DNA of 64,000 bases from Mycolicibacterium porcinum (GTDB lineage: Bacteria; Actinomycetota; Actinomycetes; Mycobacteriales; Mycobacteriaceae): positions 1-64,000 of the forward strand of contig MVIG01000031.1 in assembly GCA_002086835.1 (NCBI GenBank), written 5' to 3'. Both the position numbers and the translations under genes were made by a program. Of the stretch, positions 26,200 through 34,673 are shown piece by piece. Each line of letters begins with the position of its first letter. Within the stretch, counting starts at the first letter, position 1. The notes under the pieces were generated by a model. It searched no databases, had not been told where the DNA came from, and saw only the letters and a program-made list of their open reading frames with translations.

Positions 26200-26655
26200 T
26201 TACTCCTCCGCTGCGGTCCAGTCGTACGGCAGGAACTTTCCGTCGAAGGTCACCACCACCCGGTCACCGGACGGGTGCGACTTGCGTTGCACGTCGACGC
26301 TGAAGTTGATGGCGCTCATGATGCCGTCGCCGAACTGCTCGTGGATCAGCTCCTTGAGCGCGCCGCCGTAAACCTGCAGCGCCTCGTAGAACCGGTAGAT
26401 CGTGGGATCGGTGGGCACGGCAGTGGGCAATCCACCGCGCATCGGCACCGCCGCCAGCACCGGAACCACCGACTCGTCGAGCCCGAGCAGCTCCGCGATG
26501 ACCTTGCCGGATTCGACCGGCACCGGGTGCTGTCCGAGCAACGCCGACACCGTCCACACCACGGGTTTGTCGATGGCATCGGCCAACTGCTGCCACGTGA
26601 GGCCCTTGGTCAGCCGGGCTTCCACGATCGCGGCGGTGATCTCGTCTCTGCTCAT
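26200..26655 (-). CDS. cynS: Cyanate hydratase
   Basis: A 151-residue cyanase that converts cyanate and bicarbonate to ammonia and CO2. All three catalytic residues are present with the spacing of the E. coli enzyme: Arg88, Glu91 (IYRFYEALQVYG) and Ser114 (GIMSAINF). Residues 1-75 form the HTH-like helical domain (GLTWQQLADAIDKPVVW). Ends NFSVDVQRKSHPSGDRVVVTFDGKFLPY as usual. Neither carbonic anhydrase cynT nor transporter cynX is next to it. The start at MSRDEIT is preferred over an upstream in-frame one at 26685. Confidence 0.93.
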   Translation of the reverse strand: MSRDEITAAIVEARLTKGLTWQQLADAIDKPVVWTVSALLGQHPVPVESGKVIAELLGLDESVVPVLAAVPMRGGLPTAVPTDPTIYRFYEALQVYGGALKELIHEQFGDGIMSAINFSVDVQRKSHPSGDRVVVTFDGKFLPYDWTAAEE

Positions 26656-26681
26656 ACCAGCAGCATGCCTGCGGTGAACAA

Positions 26682-28538
26682 TCACCGCACGCCAAGGGCT
26701 CCCGCCAGATACTCGCCGCGACAGGCCAACCGGGCCAGCTTTCCGCTCGTGGTCCGCGGGATCGCACCCGCGGGAAGGAACCGCAGATCCGCCACGGCCA
26801 GTCCGTGCCGGGCGGCCACCGCCGCGCGGATGGCCTCACCGGCCTCCTCCGGATCGGCTTGCTTGGTGCGGGCCGCGCGTTCGGCGATCACCACCAATCG
26901 GGCGCCGTCACCGTCGCCGTCGGAAGTCACGGTGAACGCCGTGACGTAGCCGCGCCGCACCAGCGGCGAAGCGTCCGCCACGGTGGCCTCGATGTCCTGC
27001 GGGTAGTGACTGCGTCCGTCGATCTGCACGAGGTCGGCCATCCGGCCGGTCACGTAGAACTGCCCCTCGAAGTACACCCCGAGATCTCCGGTGCGCAACC
27101 AGGTGGCGTCCTCGGGAAGCCCATCGGCGTGACTGCCCGAGGCCAGCCGCGACTGCAGCGGCACCCCGAACACCTTCCGCGTCTCGGTTGGCCGGCCCCA
27201 GTAGCCGCGACCGATGTTGTCGCCGTGCAGCCAGATCTCCCCGACCCGTCCGTCGGCCACCTCTTCTGCGGGCCCGTCGGCGGTCGCGGGGTCGACGATC
27301 ACCGCCCACAAACTGCGGGCCGGGTGCCCACATGACACATGGGCGACGGCCCCGTCGGCGTGAGCGTCGACGCGCACGGCGCGCCCGACCGCGAGCTGCT
27401 CGCGGTCGAAGTAGACCACCGACGCCTGCTCGGCCGGCGCGATCGTCGAGATCAGCAGCGTTGCCTCGGCGATGCCGTACGACGGCTTGAACGCCGTGGG
27501 CGGCAGCCCATGGGGTGCGAACACCTCGTTGAATGCCGTTATCACCTCGGGGTTTACCGGCTCGGACCCGATGATGAGCACCACGTTGCTCAGGTCGATG
27601 TCCTCCCCAGCCGAGGGAACGCCGCGCTGCGCGGTCCATTCGTAGGCGAAGTTCGGTGCGGCGGTGATCACGCGGCCGTGTTTCGAGGCGTCGGACATGG
27701 CTCGGATCCACCGCTGCGGGCGGCGGATGAACGCCGTCGGTGACATCAGCGTCGAGTGCCCGCCGTAGACCGCGGGAAACCCGATCATCGACAGACCCAT
27801 GTCGTGATACAGCGGTAACCAGCTGAGGCCGTGGGTGTTTCGGTTCAGCAGATCGATGGACAGGATCATCTGCAGCAGATTGGTTCCGACCGCGCGGTGG
27901 GTGATCTCCACCCCGACCGGCGGACGCGTCGAACCCGAGGTGTACTGCAGGTGCGAGATGTCGTCGGGATCGACCGGGATCGGGGTGAACCCGTCCCCCT
28001 CCGAATCCGGAATCTCATCGATGAGCTCGACTCGGGGCCGCAGGGTGTCCGGCATCTTCGCGAGGAACTCCCGCACGGCAGCGTCGCCCGCGGCGGTGGT
28101 GAGCACCGTGGTCGGCCGGGAGTCGAGCAGCGCGGTCTCGAGGCGTTCGGCGTGCCCCTGCAGTTCCGGCGCGAACAGCGGCACCGCGATGTTGCCTGCC
28201 TTGATCGCCGCGAAGAACCCGACGACGTAGTCGAGTCCTTGAGGCGCGAGGATGGCGATGCGGTCACCGCGCGCGGCCACCTCTTGCAGGCGCGCCGCGA
28301 CGGCCCGCAGCCGCACGCCCAGCTGGGTCCACGTCAGCTCGATGACGTCTTCCTCGGCGTGGCTGTGGTCGAGGTAGCGGTAGGCGACCAGGTCGGGAAC
28401 GTGGGCGATGTTGCGGTCGATCAGCGATATCAGGGTGGTGCCCGGGGGCAGCACGATGCCGCCGTTCTCGTCCAGGCAGTCCTCGATGCGGAGCAGGCCT
28501 GCCGGAGCCTCGTACTGAACCTGAGTGCCGCTGTCCAT
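26682..28538 (-). CDS. Fatty-acyl-AMP ligase (FadD/FAAL family)
   Basis: A 618-residue adenylate-forming enzyme. ISHLQYTSGSTRPPVGVEITHRAV is the ATP-binding A3 loop, in the FAAL form without the usual lysine. GLSWLPLYHDMGLSMIGFP and PSYGIAEATLLIS are typical A4/A5 motifs of FAALs; DIEATVADASPLV and RTTSGKLAR give the C-terminal subdomain with the catalytic Lys. FAALs make acyl-adenylates and hand them to polyketide synthases or lipid carriers. No PKS gene is adjacent. The Mycobacterium FadD number cannot be assigned by eye. Confidence 0.85.
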   Translation of the reverse strand: MDSGTQVQYEAPAGLLRIEDCLDENGGIVLPPGTTLISLIDRNIAHVPDLVAYRYLDHSHAEEDVIELTWTQLGVRLRAVAARLQEVAARGDRIAILAPQGLDYVVGFFAAIKAGNIAVPLFAPELQGHAERLETALLDSRPTTVLTTAAGDAAVREFLAKMPDTLRPRVELIDEIPDSEGDGFTPIPVDPDDISHLQYTSGSTRPPVGVEITHRAVGTNLLQMILSIDLLNRNTHGLSWLPLYHDMGLSMIGFPAVYGGHSTLMSPTAFIRRPQRWIRAMSDASKHGRVITAAPNFAYEWTAQRGVPSAGEDIDLSNVVLIIGSEPVNPEVITAFNEVFAPHGLPPTAFKPSYGIAEATLLISTIAPAEQASVVYFDREQLAVGRAVRVDAHADGAVAHVSCGHPARSLWAVIVDPATADGPAEEVADGRVGEIWLHGDNIGRGYWGRPTETRKVFGVPLQSRLASGSHADGLPEDATWLRTGDLGVYFEGQFYVTGRMADLVQIDGRSHYPQDIEATVADASPLVRRGYVTAFTVTSDGDGDGARLVVIAERAARTKQADPEEAGEAIRAAVAARHGLAVADLRFLPAGAIPRTTSGKLARLACRGEYLAGALGVR

Positions 28539-28547
28539 GCCCGCAGT

Positions 28548-28991
28548 CTAGGTCGAGGCACCTCCGAGGCGGGCCGCCAGTTGCTCGAAGGTGAGGGTCC
28601 ATCCGTTGTGGAAGTCGTCGAATTCCCCTGGAGGCAAAAGGGAATGCTCGATCGACATCATCGTCTGCCCGTCGCCGGCCGGCTCGAATTCCACGTTGAC
28701 GATGCTGACCACGGTCGGGTCGGCCCAGTCCGAGTTGCTCCAGGTGAACCGCAGCACCCGGGGCCGGTCGATCGTCAGGAACTGTCCGGTGATCAGCACG
28801 CTCGATCCCGAATCGTCGAGGTCGAACCGCACCAGCCCACCCACCCGAGGTTCGACCGACACCTCGACGCAGTACACCGGCCGCGGGCACATCCACTCCC
28901 GCAGCGACTCGGGGTCGAGCCATTCGTCGAACACCACATCGGGCGTCGCGGGCATCAGTCGCCGCACGCGCACCGTCTGCGCGTCGGTCAT
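28548..28991 (-). CDS. SRPBCC (AHSA1-like) protein
   Basis: A 147-residue protein of the START/SRPBCC fold (MTDAQTVRVRRLMPATPDVVFDEWLDPESLREWM, then GGLVRFDLDDSGSSVLITGQFLTIDRPRVLRFTW). This pattern matches AHSA1-like activator proteins paired with ArsR regulators. Start at 28991 overlaps the regulator stop by four bases (ATGA), so the two genes are translationally coupled. Ligand unknown. Confidence 0.8.
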   Translation of the reverse strand: MTDAQTVRVRRLMPATPDVVFDEWLDPESLREWMCPRPVYCVEVSVEPRVGGLVRFDLDDSGSSVLITGQFLTIDRPRVLRFTWSNSDWADPTVVSIVNVEFEPAGDGQTMMSIEHSLLPPGEFDDFHNGWTLTFEQLAARLGGAST

Positions 28992-29320
28992 CGAGGATCT
29001 GCCTTGCGACGCAACCGGGCGGCCAGCGCATCCGCGCGGCTCGACCAGAAGTCCGTCTGCTCCGTCATCCACTGCTGGGCCATGGTCAGCCCGTCCTGTT
29101 TGAGCGACACCCAGTGCTCTCGACCGCGCACCTCGCGCTGCACCAGACCGGCGGCCTCCAACACCCCGATGTGCCGCGAGACGCCGGCGAAGGTCATCGG
29201 CAACGGGGCGGCCAGGTCGCTGATGCGCGCATCACCCTCCCGCAGGGCCTCCAGCAACCGGCGCCGGGTCGAATCGGCCAGAGCCGAATAAGCGCGATCC
29301 AGAACCTGATCTTCAACCAC
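28988..29320 (-). CDS. ArsR-family transcriptional repressor
   Basis: A 110-residue winged-helix repressor beginning at GTG 29320 (VVEDQVLDRAYSALADSTRRRLLEAL). The HTH (ISDLAAPLPMTFAGVSRHIGVLEAAGLVQRE) is of the non-metal ArsR type that precedes SRPBCC proteins. There is no Cys in the recognition helix, so metal sensing is unlikely. Two copies of TTCAAC-N6-GTTGA lie at its start codon and 53 bases upstream, suggesting autorepression and joint control of the divergent DUF899 gene. Confidence 0.85.
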   Translation of the reverse strand: MVEDQVLDRAYSALADSTRRRLLEALREGDARISDLAAPLPMTFAGVSRHIGVLEAAGLVQREVRGREHWVSLKQDGLTMAQQWMTEQTDFWSSRADALAARLRRKADPR

Positions 29321-29329
29321 ATTGTTGAC
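29312..29329. promoter_or_regulatory. ArsR operator copy 1
   Basis: TTCAAC, 6-base spacer CACATT, GTTGAC. It overlaps the regulator GTG start codon. Same arms and same spacer length as the copy at 29366-29385; one base of the right arm differs. Confidence 0.65.
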
Positions 29330-29365
29330 TATAGCCGCGAGTCGTGGTTCGCTGAAGGACGCAAT

Positions 29366-29385
29366 ATTCAACTGATTTGTTGAAT
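29366..29385. promoter_or_regulatory. ArsR operator copy 2
   Basis: ATTCAAC, 6-base spacer TGATTT, GTTGAAT is a perfect 7-bp-arm inverted repeat in the intergenic region shared with the DUF899 gene at 29425. Its position would allow repression of both divergent promoters. Confidence 0.7.
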
Positions 29386-29424
29386 GTTGGATGAGCATCG
29401 CACGTACCGACAACGGGAGCAGCC

Positions 29425-30195
29425 GTGAAGAATCCTCCGATTGTGCCGGCCGCCGACTGGCGGGCCGCACTCGACGAAATGCTGGTCAAGGAAAAAGAAT
29501 TCACCCGGGCCCGCGACCGGCTCGCGGCGCTGCGCCGGCGCATGCCGTGGACACCGGTGGACAAGGACTACGAGTTCGAAGGCCCCGAAGGTCGGGCCAC
29601 CCTGCTGGATCTGTTCGCCGGGCGCCGGCAGCTGATCGTCTACCGCGCCTTTCTCGATCCAGGAGTGGACGACTGGCCGGAGCACGGCTGCGTCGGCTGC
29701 TCGCTGATGGCCGACCACATCGGCAACCTCGCCCACCTCAACGCCCGCGACACCACCCTCGTCTACGCCTCCCGCGGATCGCAGGCCGACCTCGCCCGGA
29801 TCAAGGCCCGCATGGGATGGAGCCACCCCTGGTACACCATGATTCCCCGGCCCGGCGCGGAGTTCGACGTGGATTTCGACGTCGACCAATGGCACGGCAC
29901 CAACGCGTTCATCCGTGACGGCGACCGGATCTTCCGCACCTATTTCATCGACAATCGAGGCGACGAGGCCTTCGTCAACACCTGGAACTTCCTGGACATG
30001 ACCGCGCTCGGCCGTCAAGAGACCTGGGAGGATTCCCCACCCGGATACCCGCAGACCAAGGCCTACGAGTGGTGGTCCTGGCACGACACCTACGCCGAGC
30101 ACGAGCCGTCGCGGTGGTTCGGCGATCCCGACCCTGACAATCCGCGCGATCCACGTCCGCCCCGAGACGATTGCCCGGCCTGCGGGAGCCGCTGA
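29425..30195 (+). CDS. DUF899 thioredoxin-like protein
   Basis: A 256-residue DUF899 protein from GTG 29425. Typical features are AADWRAALDEMLVKEKEFTRARDRLAALRRRMPW at the start, YEFEGPEGRATLLDLFAGRRQLIVYRAF and GCVGCSLMADHIGNL with a Cys-x2-Cys, then WHGTNAFIRDGDRIFRTYFIDNRGDEA. The thioredoxin-like fold and Cys pair suggest a redox role. It ends with another Cys-x2-Cys (CPACGSR). Divergent from the ArsR-SRPBCC operon and probably regulated by it. Confidence 0.85.
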   Translation: MKNPPIVPAADWRAALDEMLVKEKEFTRARDRLAALRRRMPWTPVDKDYEFEGPEGRATLLDLFAGRRQLIVYRAFLDPGVDDWPEHGCVGCSLMADHIGNLAHLNARDTTLVYASRGSQADLARIKARMGWSHPWYTMIPRPGAEFDVDFDVDQWHGTNAFIRDGDRIFRTYFIDNRGDEAFVNTWNFLDMTALGRQETWEDSPPGYPQTKAYEWWSWHDTYAEHEPSRWFGDPDPDNPRDPRPPRDDCPACGSR

Positions 30196-30240
30196 GCCAC
30201 CGCGGGCGGACCGGCGCCGGCCATTGGAGATGATGGGCGG

Positions 30241-31800
30241 GTGACGCAACTTCCGTTGACTGTTCCCGCGCTCCTGCGGCGCAGCGTCGCCGAGTTCGGT
30301 GAATCCGGCTACCTGGTCACCCCGACCGACCGGCTCACCTATCTCGACGCCGAACAGCGATCCGCCGAGTCGGCGCGGTGGCTGCTGCACCATGGGGTGG
30401 GCAAGGGCAGTCGCGTCGGCCTGTTCTTCCCCAACGGAGCCGAGTGGGTGACGTGGTGGCTCGCGGTATCGCGCATCGGAGCGGTGGCGGTGCCGCTGAG
30501 CACGCTGTACACGCCCGCCGAGATCGCAAAAGTGTTGCGCCTGGCCGACATCGGTCTGCTCATCGCCCCCAGCGCGGTGCTGACCATCGATGTCGCCGAC
30601 CGGTTGGAGGCGGCCCTGCCCGAACTGGCGGACCATTCCACGAACCGACTGGCCCTGCGCGCCGCCCCCTACCTGCGCCGCATCGCGCTGATCGGCGACA
30701 CCGACCGACCGTGGGCATCAGGCGGATGCGATGCCGCCGACGTCGTGCCGATCGATGTGCTGGCGGCAGCGGAAGCCGAGGTCTCCCCCGCCGACCTCGC
30801 CATCATGGTGCACACGTCCGGGTCGACTGCGGACCCCAAAGGAGTGCTGCACACCCACGGCACGCTGGCGCGTCAAACCTCGACCTGGCCGGCGGCCATC
30901 CGGGCGATCGCCAAAACCCCGGACCAGTCCCGCATCCTGTGCGCCATGCCGTTCTTCTGGATCGGCGGACTGCTCGCCGTCACCGGCGCCCTGCACGAGC
31001 CGGTCACCCTGGTGGTGATGCCCAAACTTGACCCGGAAACCGCTCTGGATCTTGCCGAGCGGGAACGGATCACCGGGATCGTGGGCTGGCCCGCCTTCAC
31101 CCAACAGTTGCGCGAGCACCCGTCCTTCCCCGACCGCGACCTGAGCAGCGCACCGATGCTTCGCGAGGGTCCGCTGGACATCGCCATGACCGATGTTCCG
31201 GACGGATTCCCGGTGCACCGCACCATGTCTGAGACCGCCGGCGGATTCGCCTTCACCGATATCGCCATCGTCGACGAGCACGGCGCCCCGGTCCCCGACG
31301 GGGACACCGGCGAACTCCTGGTTCGCGGGATCGGGGTGATGGCCGGGTACAACAAGCGCGAACGGTCGGAGACCTTCGACGCCGACGGCTGGTACCACAC
31401 CGGAGACAAGGTGTACCGGCGCGACGGCGATCCCCGACTGTTCTACGTCGGGCGCACCACCGACCTGATCAAGGCCGCCGGAGCCAACGTCTCCCCACTG
31501 GAGGTCGAGGCCGTCATCTCCGAGTCCGCCGCCGTGGCGCAATGTGTGGTCGTCGGTATCGACGACCCGCAGCGCGGTGAAGAAGTCTGCGCGGTCGTGG
31601 TGCCTGCCGCGGAGCTCGACCTGGCGGCCCTGGCGGCCTACTCGCGGGAACAGTTGTCCGCCTACAAGGTGCCGACCCGATGGGCACTGACCACCAGCGA
31701 CCGGATCCCGACTCTGGCCAGTGGCAAATTTGATCGGAAACGCCTGCGGCAGTTGATCATCGACGGACCGCTGAAGACGGTGCGCCTCACGCCGCAGTGA
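30241..31800 (+). CDS. Acyl-CoA synthetase-type (FadD-like) enzyme
   Basis: A 519-residue adenylate-forming enzyme from GTG 30241. A3 is IMVHTSGSTADPKGVLHTHG with Lys; A5 is VHRTMSETAGGFAFTDIAIVDEHG; A7/A8 are GWYHTGDKVYRRDGDPRLFYVGRTTDLIKAAGANVSPLEVE; and the catalytic Lys of A10 is in LASGKFDRKRL. It activates a carboxylic acid as CoA thioester. It ends 14 bases before the disrupted HNH gene fragment. Substrate unknown. Confidence 0.85.
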   Translation: MTQLPLTVPALLRRSVAEFGESGYLVTPTDRLTYLDAEQRSAESARWLLHHGVGKGSRVGLFFPNGAEWVTWWLAVSRIGAVAVPLSTLYTPAEIAKVLRLADIGLLIAPSAVLTIDVADRLEAALPELADHSTNRLALRAAPYLRRIALIGDTDRPWASGGCDAADVVPIDVLAAAEAEVSPADLAIMVHTSGSTADPKGVLHTHGTLARQTSTWPAAIRAIAKTPDQSRILCAMPFFWIGGLLAVTGALHEPVTLVVMPKLDPETALDLAERERITGIVGWPAFTQQLREHPSFPDRDLSSAPMLREGPLDIAMTDVPDGFPVHRTMSETAGGFAFTDIAIVDEHGAPVPDGDTGELLVRGIGVMAGYNKRERSETFDADGWYHTGDKVYRRDGDPRLFYVGRTTDLIKAAGANVSPLEVEAVISESAAVAQCVVVGIDDPQRGEEVCAVVVPAAELDLAALAAYSREQLSAYKVPTRWALTTSDRIPTLASGKFDRKRLRQLIIDGPLKTVRLTPQ

Positions 31801-31814
31801 AGTGCACCGCGGCG

Positions 31815-32065
31815 CTATGCGGCTTGCGGTGGTGGTTGGGGTTCAAACGGTGGGTACCACCACCATTGGGCGCGTTCCCCGGTCGGCCCGGGGCACGGCC
31901 GAACGTCAGGTGGGGGTGTGGTGGGTGGACGGGCCAATGATCCACCGTGCAATGGTCTGCCGGTGGGGTCGGTGACCCGCAACCGGTCAGCGGGCCCGGT
32001 GATCGTGATGCCCCTCCGGTGATGCAGCCGGTGATGATACGGACAGAGCAGTACCAGGTTGGTGA
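31815..32065 (-). pseudogene. 3' part of a 13E12-family HNH endonuclease, split by the element
   Basis: Read on the minus strand this begins NLVLLCPYHHRLHHRRG (HNH core His residues), then ITITGPADRLRVTDPTG, and ends AQWWWYPPFEPQPPPQAA with a TAG at 31817-31815. These are the C-terminal residues of REP13E12 HNH endonucleases, which have no start of their own here. The missing 5' part is at 54101-55120. Joined at a shared dinucleotide the reading becomes GGPTDLTNLVLLC in one frame. So a single gene was cut by the 22-kb element. Confidence 0.85.
32064..32065. other. Left attachment site (attL) crossover, inferred
   Basis: The host flank (CCAGGTTGGT before, on the plus strand) and element flank (CAAGTTCCTAATATA after) meet at GA, the proposed crossover dinucleotide. 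The right end has GA at 54101-54102. Reconstructed attP is imperfectly palindromic around GA (ATATT...CTT on both sides), as expected for serine integrase sites. Exact core inferred from sequence only. Confidence 0.6.
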
Positions 32066-32244
32066 CAAGTTCCTAATATACCCTCCTGGCAGCCGTCCGG
32101 TTACCCCGAGATAGGTAGGTGCCGGGCCACCGACGACACACTCCGGGGCCTTAAAAATCATTGGTCTCCTAACCCTGTTGGGGTCCAGGCTGGTGGTCGA
32201 GCATCGGTGTCCGGTATCTGATCCCCACGGAGGCACTGCTGATA

Positions 32245-33603
32245 ATGGCTGAACAACGCCAACTACATTTGGCCGGGTTTTTCTCGGCCGGCAACGTCAC
32301 TCACGCGCATGGCGCGTGGCGCCATGTTGGTGCCACGAACGGATTTCTGACTGGCGAGTTCTACAAGCAGATTGCACGGACCCTGGAGCGGGGAAAGTTT
32401 GACCTGTTATTTCTTCCCGATGGCCTGGCCATCGAAGACAGCTATGGTGAGAACTTGGAGACCGGGGTCGGCCTGGGTGGCCAGGGCGCGGTGGCGCTGG
32501 AGCCGACCAGCGTGATAGCGACTATGGCTGCGGTGACGGAACGTTTGGGTCTGGGCGCTACGGTTTCCACAACGTACTACCCGCCGTATCACGTGGCTCG
32601 GGTGTTTGCCACGCTCGACAACCTGTCTGATGGCCGGATCTCGTGGAATGTGGTCACGTCGCTCAACGACTCGGAAGCACGCAACTTCGGCGTGGACGAG
32701 CACCTTGAGCACGACATCCGATATGACCGCGCTGACGAATTCTTGGAGGCAGTCAAGAAGCTATGGAGTTCTTGGTCCGAGGATGCCTTGTTGTTGGACA
32801 AGATTGGCGGTCGGTTCGCCGACCCCAAGAAGGTTCAATACGTCAATCATCGTGGCCACTGGTTGTCCGTCCGTGGCCCCTTGCAGGTTCCACGGTCACG
32901 CCAGGGCGAACCGGTGATCCTGCAGGCCGGCTTGTCACCGCGCGGGCGTCGCTTCGCGGGGCGCTGGGCCGAAGCAGTATTCAGCGTCTCGCCCAACCTC
33001 GACATCATGCGCGCGGTCTATCAGGACATCAAAGCTCACGTTGCGGCCGCGGGACGTGACCCGGAGCAAACAAAGGTGTTCACCGCGGTAATGCCAGTAC
33101 TCGGTGAGACTGAGCAGGTGGCCCGTGAGCGTCTGGAATATCTCAATTCTCTGGTCCATCCCGAGGTGGGTTTGTCGACGTTGTCGAGCCATAGCGGTTT
33201 GGATCTCTCCAAGTATCCGCTGGATACGAAGTTTTCCGACATCGTCGCCGATCTCGGTGATCGTCACGTGCCGACCATGTTGCAGATGTTTTCTGCGGTG
33301 GCCGGTGGCGGTGCGGACCTGACGTTGGCCGAGCTGGGTCGACGATACGGCACCAACGTCGGGTTTGTACCGCAGTGGGCCGGAACTGCCGAACAGATCG
33401 CTGATCAATTGGTTAGTCACTTTGAGGCCGGGGCCGCTGACGGATTCATCATTTCGGCGGCGTATCTGCCTGGGATTTACGAGGAATTCGTCGACCAGGT
33501 GGTGCCGCTGCTGCAGCAACGTGGTGTGTTCCGTACTGAGTACGAAGGGGCAACGCTGCGTGAGCACCTTGGGTTGGCTCGGCCTGAAGTTGGGAGCATC
33601 TGA
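32245..33603 (+). CDS. dszA: Dibenzothiophene-sulfone monooxygenase DszA
   Basis: A 452-residue FMNH2-dependent monooxygenase of the NtaA/SnaA/DszA branch of bacterial luciferase-like proteins. It opens the ring of dibenzothiophene sulfone to 2'-hydroxybiphenyl-2-sulfinate. The start [68 protein letters not shown] and [18 protein letters not shown] follow Rhodococcus erythropolis IGTS8 DszA closely as I recall it, but with many substitutions. Start ATG 32245 has GGAGG 11 bases upstream. First gene of the dszABC operon; the stop overlaps dszB by one base (TGATG). DszA needs a separate flavin reductase (DszD), which is not in the element. Confidence 0.93.
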   Translation: MAEQRQLHLAGFFSAGNVTHAHGAWRHVGATNGFLTGEFYKQIARTLERGKFDLLFLPDGLAIEDSYGENLETGVGLGGQGAVALEPTSVIATMAAVTERLGLGATVSTTYYPPYHVARVFATLDNLSDGRISWNVVTSLNDSEARNFGVDEHLEHDIRYDRADEFLEAVKKLWSSWSEDALLLDKIGGRFADPKKVQYVNHRGHWLSVRGPLQVPRSRQGEPVILQAGLSPRGRRFAGRWAEAVFSVSPNLDIMRAVYQDIKAHVAAAGRDPEQTKVFTAVMPVLGETEQVARERLEYLNSLVHPEVGLSTLSSHSGLDLSKYPLDTKFSDIVADLGDRHVPTMLQMFSAVAGGGADLTLAELGRRYGTNVGFVPQWAGTAEQIADQLVSHFEAGAADGFIISAAYLPGIYEEFVDQVVPLLQQRGVFRTEYEGATLREHLGLARPEVGSI

Positions 33604-34673
33604 TGACCACCACGGGCATAGATCGAGATATTCTTGCCTACAGCAATTGCCCGGTTCCTAACGCGTTGCTGACAGCGCTGGAGTCAAACCTGTTGGCTGG
33701 CAACGGTATTTCGCTGAATGTGCTGAGCGGCGCGCAAGCTGGGTTGCATTTCACCTACGATCATCCCGCCTACACCCGTTTTGGTGGCGAAATTCCACCT
33801 CTTATCAGTGAGGGCCTGCGAGCACCAGGACGCACCCGTCTGCTGGGCATCACACCTCTGGCCGGTCGGCAAGGGATCTATGTCCGTGCTGACAGCCCGG
33901 TGACATCACCCGAGCAGCTGCGGGGTCGGCGGGTGGGTGTGTCCGGCGCAGCGATCCGCATTCTCACCGGCGAGTTGGGTGACTACCGGCAATTGGATCC
34001 GTGGCGGCAAACACTGATCGCGCTGGGCACCTGGGAGGCGCGGGGACTTTTGCAGACCCTGCATATCGGAGGCATCGGGATCAGTGACGTCGAATTGGTG
34101 CGTATCGAAAGCCCTGGCGTCGACGTGCCCGAAGAGCGGCTGGAAGCAGCGGCCAGTGTCAAAGGCGCTGACCTGTTTCCCGACGTGGCCGCCCACCAGA
34201 GCGACATCCTGAGTAGTGGCAACGTTGATGCGCTATTCACGTGGTTGCCCTGGGCGGCGGAGCTAGAAGACCTCAGCGGCGCGCGGGTACTCGCCGATCT
34301 CGGCGACGACAAACGAAACCGGTATGCCAGTGTTTGGACGGTCAGCGCCCAGTTGGTTGACGAGCGACCCGACCTGGTGCAACGACTCGTCGATGCGGCT
34401 GTCCAAGCCGGCCGTTGGGCACAGGCCCACCCCGAGGACACCGTTGGCATCCATGCCGCCAACCTCGGGGTAGCACCTTCGGCGATCGGACGCGGTTTCG
34501 GCGCTGATTTCGCCCAACATCTGATCCCAACGCTTGACGACTCGGCGCTGGCCGTTGTCGACCAAACTCAACAGTTCCTCATCGACCACAATCTGCTCGA
34601 CCGTCCGGTGGACCTCACACAGTGGGCAGCACCGCAATTCCTCACCCAATCCGCGACTGGAGAACAGCAATGA
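33603..34673 (+). CDS. dszB: 2'-hydroxybiphenyl-2-sulfinate desulfinase DszB
   Basis: A 356-residue desulfinase that releases sulfite and leaves 2-hydroxybiphenyl, the last step of the 4S pathway. The catalytic Cys is Cys16 (SNCPVPN), with His49 (LHF) and Arg59 (AYTRFGG); these correspond to Cys27, His60 and Arg70 of IGTS8 DszB, so all three active-site residues are present with the same spacing and an N terminus 11 residues shorter. ALLTALES, RLLGITPL, KGADLFPDVA and VWTVS further match. Fold is that of periplasmic-binding-protein-like NMT1/THI5 proteins. TGATG overlap with dszA and ATGA overlap with dszC. Confidence 0.94.
   Translation: MTTTGIDRDILAYSNCPVPNALLTALESNLLAGNGISLNVLSGAQAGLHFTYDHPAYTRFGGEIPPLISEGLRAPGRTRLLGITPLAGRQGIYVRADSPVTSPEQLRGRRVGVSGAAIRILTGELGDYRQLDPWRQTLIALGTWEARGLLQTLHIGGIGISDVELVRIESPGVDVPEERLEAAASVKGADLFPDVAAHQSDILSSGNVDALFTWLPWAAELEDLSGARVLADLGDDKRNRYASVWTVSAQLVDERPDLVQRLVDAAVQAGRWAQAHPEDTVGIHAANLGVAPSAIGRGFGADFAQHLIPTLDDSALAVVDQTQQFLIDHNLLDRPVDLTQWAAPQFLTQSATGEQQ

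Noticed and set aside
27831-29291. 486-codon plus-strand open frame
   Set aside because: Antisense to the FAAL and SRPBCC/ArsR genes.
31787-32236. Minus-strand open frame of 149 codons
   Set aside because: It is a different frame of the HNH remnant; the HNH residues NLVLLCPYHHRLHHR appear in another frame.
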